Part shown: positions 13,648 through 18,215 of the stretch, piece after piece | Layout: each line of letters begins with the position of its first letter | Position numbering within the stretch: position 1 is the stretch's first letter | From: Anoxypelagibacter sp902613655 | GTDB taxonomy: Bacteria > Pseudomonadota > Alphaproteobacteria > Pelagibacterales > Pelagibacteraceae | Assembly: GCA_902613655.1 (NCBI GenBank) | Contig: CACMHR010000015.1 | Location: 1 to 18,215, forward strand | Length of the DNA: 18,215 bases | Direction of reading: 5' to 3' | Made by a program: the position numbers and the translations under genes | Notes under the pieces: model-generated | What the model was told of the DNA's origin: nothing | The model's database searches: none | Seen by the model: only the letters and a program-made list of their open reading frames with translations

Positions 13648-15567
13648 TTATTTAATTGGGAGATTGTTTAGCATTTTAATTTTTTCTATAGCTTTAGTGA
13701 ATTTTATCTTTTCTTGTTTTTCAGAACCTAAACTTCTTATAGTAACACTTTTGTCTGAAATTTCTTTTTTTCCACATATTAAAATAAGAGGTGTTTTAGA
13801 TAGAGAGTGTTCTCTAATCTTATAATTTATTTTTTGATTTCTTAAATCCACTTCGCATTTTATACCTTCTTTGAAGAGGTCTTCAAATATTTTTTTTGCA
13901 TAATCATTGTGTTCTTCGGCAATGGGTAACACAACTGCTTGTAATGGTGATAGCCAAAATGGAAGTTTTCCTGCATAGTTTTCAATTAAAATTCCAATGA
14001 ATCTTTCTAAGGAGCCAAATAATGCTCTATGTAACATTACTGGTGTTTTTTTTGCTCCATCTTTATCTACAAAAGTAGCACCAAGTCTTTTCGGTAAGTT
14101 TAGGTCTACCTGAAGTGTTCCACACTGCCAATCACGACCAATAGCATCACGTAAAACAAATTCAATTTTAGGTCCATAAAAGGCTCCTTCTCCTTTATTA
14201 ATAGTATATTCCAATTTGGTTTTTTTTATTGCCTCAAGTAAAGCTTTCTCTGATTTATCCCACACAGAATCGTCTCCGACTCTTTTTTCTGGTCTATCCG
14301 AGTATTTTAAAAAAACTTTCTTAAAACCTAAATCTTTGTAAATATCCAAAATTAATTTTGTAACAGTTATACACTCATCCGTTATCTGGTCTTCTGTACA
14401 GAAGATATGAGCATCGTCTTGAGTAAAAGCTCTTACTCTTAACAAACCATGTAAAGCACCCGAAGGTTCATATCTGTGTACTTTTCCAAACTCAGAAAGT
14501 TTCAAAGGAAGATCTCTGTAGCTTTTTAATCCTTGATTAAAAACTTGAACACACCCAGGGCAGTTCATCGGTTTTACCGCAAAAACTTTTTCATCGGGTG
14601 TTTCTGATGTAAACATTAAGTCGCCAAATTTATCCCAATGTCCAGATTTTTCCCAAAGAGTCTTGTCTAGTAATTCTGGAGTATTTATTTCTCTGTATCC
14701 AGCATATCTTTGTTTTAACCTCATATACTCAATAAGTCTTTGAAATAAAGTCCATCCTTTTTCATGCCAAAAAACTGCACCAGGACTTTCCTCTCTGAAA
14801 TGAAATAAATCCATTTCTTTACCTAACTTTCTATGATCTCTTTTTTCAGCTTCTTCCAATCTATTTAAATAATCGTCTAATTCTTTTTTGGAGCTCCAGC
14901 ATGTCCCGTAGATTCTTTGTAACATTTCATTATTCGAGTCACCTCTCCAATAAGCGCCTGAAACTTTTGTTAATTTAAAAGCTTTTCCAATTTTACTGGA
15001 TGAAACTAAATGAGGACCTCTACATAAATCATGCCACGTATCACCATGATGATAAATAGATAATTCCTCGCTTTCAGGTATACTCTGAATAATTTGTGCT
15101 TTGTAATTTTCTCCTATCTTTTTAAAATGTTTTATCGCCTGGTCTCTTTCCCATACCTCGCGTCTAGTTTTTACATCTCTATCAATTATTTCTAACATTT
15201 TTTCTTCGATTTTTTTAAGATCATCACTTGTAAAAGGTTCTTTTCTTGCAAAGTCGTAGTAAAAACCATTTTCAATAACCGGTCCGATTGTTACTTGGGT
15301 TCCAGGAAAAAGTTCTTGAACTGACATTGCCATTATATGAGCAGCGTCATGTCTCATTACTTCTAAACCCTCTTTGTCTTTATGTGTAATTATTTTAACA
15401 GTTGAGTCTTTTTGGATTGAAAAGCTCAAATCTTTCAATTCACCATTTACACTCATTATAAGAGCTTGCTTTGAAAGTGACTTACTTATCTTTTCAGCAA
15501 TTTCAACACCACTTGTATTGCTCTTGAAATTAAGTTTTTTTCCATCTGGTAAAGTTATATTTGGCAT
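13648..15567 (-). CDS. thrS: Threonyl-tRNA synthetase
   Basis: The 639-residue class II synthetase charges tRNA-Thr. It has the TGS domain (residues 1-62), the editing domain with HDAAH (His73, His77), the catalytic core with the zinc-binding Cys near residue 336 in KPMNCPGCVQVF, motif 2 RYEPSGALHGLLRVRAFTQDD and the motif 3 region LHRALFGSLERFIGIL, and the anticodon-binding domain from about residue 540 (PLQAVVLPIAEEHNDYA). Length matches Escherichia coli ThrS (642). Its ATG directly follows the TAA of the upstream glycosyltransferase, with no Shine-Dalgarno sequence and no room for an untranslated leader. So the translational operator or T-box type control known for other thrS genes cannot sit next to its start. 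Confidence 0.98.
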   Translation of the reverse strand: MPNITLPDGKKLNFKSNTSGVEIAEKISKSLSKQALIMSVNGELKDLSFSIQKDSTVKIITHKDKEGLEVMRHDAAHIMAMSVQELFPGTQVTIGPVIENGFYYDFARKEPFTSDDLKKIEEKMLEIIDRDVKTRREVWERDQAIKHFKKIGENYKAQIIQSIPESEELSIYHHGDTWHDLCRGPHLVSSSKIGKAFKLTKVSGAYWRGDSNNEMLQRIYGTCWSSKKELDDYLNRLEEAEKRDHRKLGKEMDLFHFREESPGAVFWHEKGWTLFQRLIEYMRLKQRYAGYREINTPELLDKTLWEKSGHWDKFGDLMFTSETPDEKVFAVKPMNCPGCVQVFNQGLKSYRDLPLKLSEFGKVHRYEPSGALHGLLRVRAFTQDDAHIFCTEDQITDECITVTKLILDIYKDLGFKKVFLKYSDRPEKRVGDDSVWDKSEKALLEAIKKTKLEYTINKGEGAFYGPKIEFVLRDAIGRDWQCGTLQVDLNLPKRLGATFVDKDGAKKTPVMLHRALFGSLERFIGILIENYAGKLPFWLSPLQAVVLPIAEEHNDYAKKIFEDLFKEGIKCEVDLRNQKINYKIREHSLSKTPLILICGKKEISDKSVTIRSLGSEKQEKIKFTKAIEKIKMLNNLPIK

Positions 15568-16722
15568 TTATTTAATTAGTTTTTTATATTCCAAAAAAGT
15601 TGAATTGCACATTTGTTCTACATCAAATTTCTTCAATATATTTTTCCTACCTTCATTTCCGATTGATTGCAACTTGTCTTTATCCATTTCCATAAGTCTA
15701 TTTAGATTTTCTGCAAGAGAAACGGGGTTATTATTCTTAAATAAAAAACCAGATTTACCATCGATTATAGTCTCTTTAGATCCTCCATGATTACTTGCTA
15801 AAATTGGTCTCCTCATTGCTTGGGCTTCGACTGAAACTCTTCCAAATGCTTCTGGTTCAATTGAAGATGATACTACTATGTCTGAAATATAATATGCAAC
15901 TGGTATTTCGCTAAAATGTTGTAAAAAAAATATATCATTTTTTAAGTTATATTTTTCGATCATTGATATTAGTTTTTTATAATATACTTTTCTTCCCTGG
16001 TGGGATCCTAAAATTATCGCTTGAAAATTTAGTTTTTTGTATTTTTCTTTTAATAAATTTAAAGACTCTATAAACATTTCTTGACCTTTCCATCTTGTAA
16101 GTCTACCAGGTAAAAGTATTTTAAATTTTTCAGAACTAAAACTTATCGAAGAACGGAATTTTTTTACTTTCTCATTAGTTATACTTGAATTATCAAAATA
16201 TTCTGTATTTATACCTCTAAAAATTACTAATAGTCTTTTTTGAGATGTAACAAGTTTTCCATAGTTTTCATGAATATGGTTAAAAACAAAATTAGATCCT
16301 GCAATAATCAAATTAGATCTTACCATCACTGAATTATAAAATTTTTTAAATCTATTTGAAAAATTATAAATACCATGAAATGTTGTTACAAATTTTGTCC
16401 TCGTGAGTAAACAGGATAAAAAACATGACCATGCTGGGGCTCTACTTCTTGCATGTACAATATTAATTTTCAAAAAAATTATAATTAGTGAAATTAGAAT
16501 TGTATTTATCAAAATTAATAGTGGATTCTTTGATTGTACTGGAAGTCTTATAACTTTTACTTTATCTTTTCTTATAAATTTTAGAAGAGGCCCGCCGCTT
16601 GTAATTATATACGACTTACAATCTTTTTCGGCTAGATAGTGAGCAATATCATAACAGCCTGTTTCTGCTCCTCCATAACCTAATTTTGGAATTACTTGTA
16701 AAACTTTTAATTTAGATGACAT
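15568..16722 (-). CDS. GT4-family glycosyltransferase heading the thrS-infC operon
   Basis: The 384-residue product begins VLQVIPKLGYGGAETGCYDI, the usual GT4 acceptor-side opening, and continues through FVTTFHGIYN to the donor-binding domain ILLPGRLTRWKGQEMFIES and the E-x7-E motif SSIEPEAFGRVSVEAQAM. HGGSKETIIDGKSGFLF completes the signature. A hydrophobic segment near residues 67-84 (LLILINTILISLIIIFLK) may touch the membrane. It resembles glycosyltransferases that build lipopolysaccharide or capsule oligosaccharides; substrates are unknown. Its TAA is directly followed by the thrS ATG, so it is the first gene of the translation operon. No Shine-Dalgarno sequence precedes ATG 16722, and a leaderless transcript is possible. 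Confidence 0.9.
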   Translation of the reverse strand: MSSKLKVLQVIPKLGYGGAETGCYDIAHYLAEKDCKSYIITSGGPLLKFIRKDKVKVIRLPVQSKNPLLILINTILISLIIIFLKINIVHARSRAPAWSCFLSCLLTRTKFVTTFHGIYNFSNRFKKFYNSVMVRSNLIIAGSNFVFNHIHENYGKLVTSQKRLLVIFRGINTEYFDNSSITNEKVKKFRSSISFSSEKFKILLPGRLTRWKGQEMFIESLNLLKEKYKKLNFQAIILGSHQGRKVYYKKLISMIEKYNLKNDIFFLQHFSEIPVAYYISDIVVSSSIEPEAFGRVSVEAQAMRRPILASNHGGSKETIIDGKSGFLFKNNNPVSLAENLNRLMEMDKDKLQSIGNEGRKNILKKFDVEQMCNSTFLEYKKLIK

Positions 16723-16728
16723 ATGGTA

Positions 16729-16740
16729 AATATATATAAT
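16729..16740. promoter_or_regulatory. Divergent promoter region between glycosyltransferase and hydrolase
   Basis: Only 43 bases separate the two divergent starts. TATAAT (16735-16740, plus strand) can serve the hydrolase, with RNA start near 16747. TATATT on the minus strand (16734-16729) would put the RNA start of the long operon at about 16722, its own ATG. No clear -35 boxes are seen, and the -10 boxes adjoin, so the promoters would compete. This is inferred from -10 matches in AT-rich DNA. Confidence 0.35.
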
Positions 16741-16765
16741 AACAGATTAGTTGGATAAACTTCAT

Positions 16766-17542
16766 ATGAAAAAATTTAAATATCTCAAAATATCAAAAAC
16801 AAAAAAGCTTAGATATATCGACAATTTTAGCAAAAAAAATCTGTATATAATTTTTCTTCCTGGTTTTATGTCAGATATTGAGGGAGAAAAACCCAAAGCT
16901 TTTAAGAGATATGCTGTAAAAAATAAACTGGGATTTTTAGCAATAGAGTATTCTGGGCATGGTAAATCATCTGGAGAATTTACCAGAGGAAATATAAGCG
17001 AATGGTCTAATGATGTTACAAGCTCAATAAAAAAAATTGTAAAAAAAAACTGGTTTATTTTGATTGGATCAAGTATGGGTGCCTGGATTTCATTGAATCA
17101 ATTTAAATATTTTAAAAATCAAATTAAAGGTTTTGTAGGCATTGGTTCTGCTCCAGAATTTTTGGAAAAACTTATGTGGAAGAAATTCCCAGAAAAAATA
17201 AGGCAGGAAATAATTTCGAAGGGTATAAGTACAATTAAGCATGGTGATCCAAATAATAAACAAAAACAATATGAATATCCTATAACCTATCAATTGATTA
17301 AAGATGGGAGAAAAAATAAAGTTTTATCAAAAAAAATAAGTCTAAGAATAAACGTAACTATGTTTCATGGTCAAAAGGATGAAGCAGTTCCAGTCTCTTT
17401 TTCGAGGAAAGTTTTAGCCTTATTCACAAAAGCTAAAAAAAGAATAGTAGTTATAAAAAATGGAGACCATAGTCTCTCAAACAAAAAAAGTCTGAAGAGA
17501 ATTACCTCTGAATTAGATAGAATAGTTAAAAATATTTTTTAA
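16766..17542 (+). CDS. Alpha/beta hydrolase
   Basis: The 258-residue product has a full catalytic triad: nucleophile Ser103 in IGSSMGAW, Asp205 in GQKDEAVPV and His235 in NGDHSLS. FLPGFMSDIEGEKPKAF supplies the oxyanion-hole region, and YSGHGKSSGEF is the familiar segment before the elbow. The closest resemblance I can see is to the ABHD10/serine aminopeptidase-like esterase group common in Alphaproteobacteria; esterase or thioesterase activity is likely, the substrate unknown. No signal peptide is evident, so it should be cytosolic. ATG 16766 is preferred to TTG 16751. It is divergent from the thrS operon head, and its last 17 bases overlap the end of the convergent epimerase gene. Confidence 0.85.
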   Translation: MKKFKYLKISKTKKLRYIDNFSKKNLYIIFLPGFMSDIEGEKPKAFKRYAVKNKLGFLAIEYSGHGKSSGEFTRGNISEWSNDVTSSIKKIVKKNWFILIGSSMGAWISLNQFKYFKNQIKGFVGIGSAPEFLEKLMWKKFPEKIRQEIISKGISTIKHGDPNNKQKQYEYPITYQLIKDGRKNKVLSKKISLRINVTMFHGQKDEAVPVSFSRKVLALFTKAKKRIVVIKNGDHSLSNKKSLKRITSELDRIVKNIF

Positions 17543-18215
17543 GGATATATTTGTGATGTAACATCCAAAAATAAAGGTCTGCAACAACTTTTTTTAAGTT
17601 TCTTTTAGGTTCCCATTTATAAATTTTTTTTACATAACTTAAATCTGAAATAAAATAAGGTACATCATAAGATGAGGTTTTTTTAATTTTTCCAATCTTA
17701 ATTTTATTTTTAGTTATGTTAGTTGCTAGTTTGGTTAATTGTAAAAGATTAATTGAGTTTTTCTTACCTCCACCAACATTTAAAAGTTTATTATTTATTT
17801 TTTTTATTTTTTGAATTTGTAACAAAATTAATTCACAAAGATCATCAATATGAAGAACATCACGTACTTGTTTTCCAGTGCCACTAAAACCAATATAATT
17901 AAGTTTTAAATTATTAAGATGTCTCCATAACCATAAACTTACAAAACCTTGTTCTTCTTTACCAAATTGCCAGGGGCCAGATACTAAAGCAACTCTATTA
18001 ATTAAGTATTTTATTTTATGTAAATAAGCATATTCCTTTATCAATAACTCTGAACTCAGTTTTGTAAATCCATAAATGGACTTTGGATTGTTTATGTTAA
18101 AGTTTTCTTTAACTGTTCCTTTTTTTTTTAGTTTGTATAAATTTTCAATCGAATAAACTCTTGAACTTGATAGATAGATTATATTTGAATTATCTTTAGC
18201 ACATTTCTTTAAAAT
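17526..18215 (-). CDS. NAD-dependent nucleotide-sugar epimerase, CDP-tyvelose-epimerase-like; 5' end missing
   Basis: The minus-strand frame is open from the window edge at 18215 to TAA at 17528-17526, 229 visible codons; the Rossmann NAD-binding start is outside. An internal TTG at 18044 is not the start, because the conserved motifs lie upstream of it: YLSSSRVYS (about 18179-18153) and the catalytic pair in YGFTK (Tyr 18074-18072, Lys 18062-18060). Further on, SGPWQFGKEEQGFVSLW, GFSGTGKQVRDVLHIDDL and LNVGGGKKNSINLLQL closely match the CDP-paratose 2-epimerase (tyvelose epimerase) subgroup of extended SDRs. Its relatives make 3,6-dideoxyhexoses of O-antigens, but the exact sugar here is not shown. 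Its neighbours outside the window are probably more glycan genes. Confidence 0.85.
   Translation of the reverse strand: MLKKCAKDNSNIIYLSSSRVYSIENLYKLKKKGTVKENFNINNPKSIYGFTKLSSELLIKEYAYLHKIKYLINRVALVSGPWQFGKEEQGFVSLWLWRHLNNLKLNYIGFSGTGKQVRDVLHIDDLCELILLQIQKIKKINNKLLNVGGGKKNSINLLQLTKLATNITKNKIKIGKIKKTSSYDVPYFISDLSYVKKIYKWEPKRNLKKVVADLYFWMLHHKYILKKYF

Noticed and set aside
15374..15790. Plus-strand ORF of 138 codons across the thrS/glycosyltransferase junction
   Set aside because: It is antisense to two confident genes, and its hydrophobic Phe/Leu/Ser-rich composition is what the reverse complement of lysine-rich coding sequence gives.
1..18215. CRISPR array, insertion sequence, rRNA or intrinsic terminator
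   Set aside because: No spaced direct repeats, transposase ORF, terminal inverted repeats, rRNA signature or stable GC-rich hairpin followed by a T-run was seen; the many T-runs here reflect base composition.

Overview
The window looks like a piece of a streamlined, very AT-rich alphaproteobacterial chromosome, most probably Pelagibacterales (SAR11) or a similar small-genome marine lineage. The reasons are poly-A/T-rich coding sequence, genes that abut or overlap by 1-17 bases, almost no intergenic DNA, and the alphaproteobacterial style of IF3, L35, L20 and PheS. The taxonomic call is inference; no 16S rRNA is present.

Layout. Positions 1-528 hold the 3' part of an NlpC/P60 cell-wall peptidase. 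It is followed by two tiny convergent ORFs (529-597 plus, 618-674 minus), each with an excellent ribosome binding site and a hydrophobic, membrane-like product. The minus one also has a consensus extended -10 promoter. Positions 815-2699 hold an overlapping pair, a PhyH-type Fe(II)/2-oxoglutarate dioxygenase and a class I SAM methyltransferase, that is clearly richer in G+C than the rest. A tRNA-Ser(GGA) on the minus strand (2712-2801) closes that section.

Positions 2925-7181 are a four-gene plus-strand operon for a surface sugar: GT4 glycosyltransferase, NDP-sugar SDR epimerase/dehydratase, FAD-dependent oxidoreductase and DegT/DnrJ/EryC1 aminotransferase. It meets, stop codon to stop codon, a long minus-strand operon that reads (in transcription order from 16722 down to 7178) GT4 glycosyltransferase, thrS, infC, rpmI, rplT, pheS, pheT, lepA. 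This is the classic translation block with a sugar-transfer gene at its head and the elongation factor lepA at its tail. An alpha/beta hydrolase (16766-17542) diverges from the head of that operon and converges, with a 17-base overlap, on the 3' part of a second NAD-dependent epimerase, of the CDP-tyvelose-epimerase type (17526-18215), whose start lies outside the window.

How it works together. A conserved translation core sits inside what looks like a variable envelope-glycan region: two glycosyltransferases, two sugar epimerases, a sugar aminotransferase and an associated FAD enzyme point to O-antigen or capsule-like polymer synthesis. The dioxygenase-methyltransferase pair is probably an acquired small-molecule modification cassette of unknown substrate.

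No stretch over about 300 bases lacks a gene. The longest gene-free spaces are about 675-814 and 2802-2924, and both hold likely promoters. I saw no insertion sequence, CRISPR array, rRNA or convincing intrinsic terminator.
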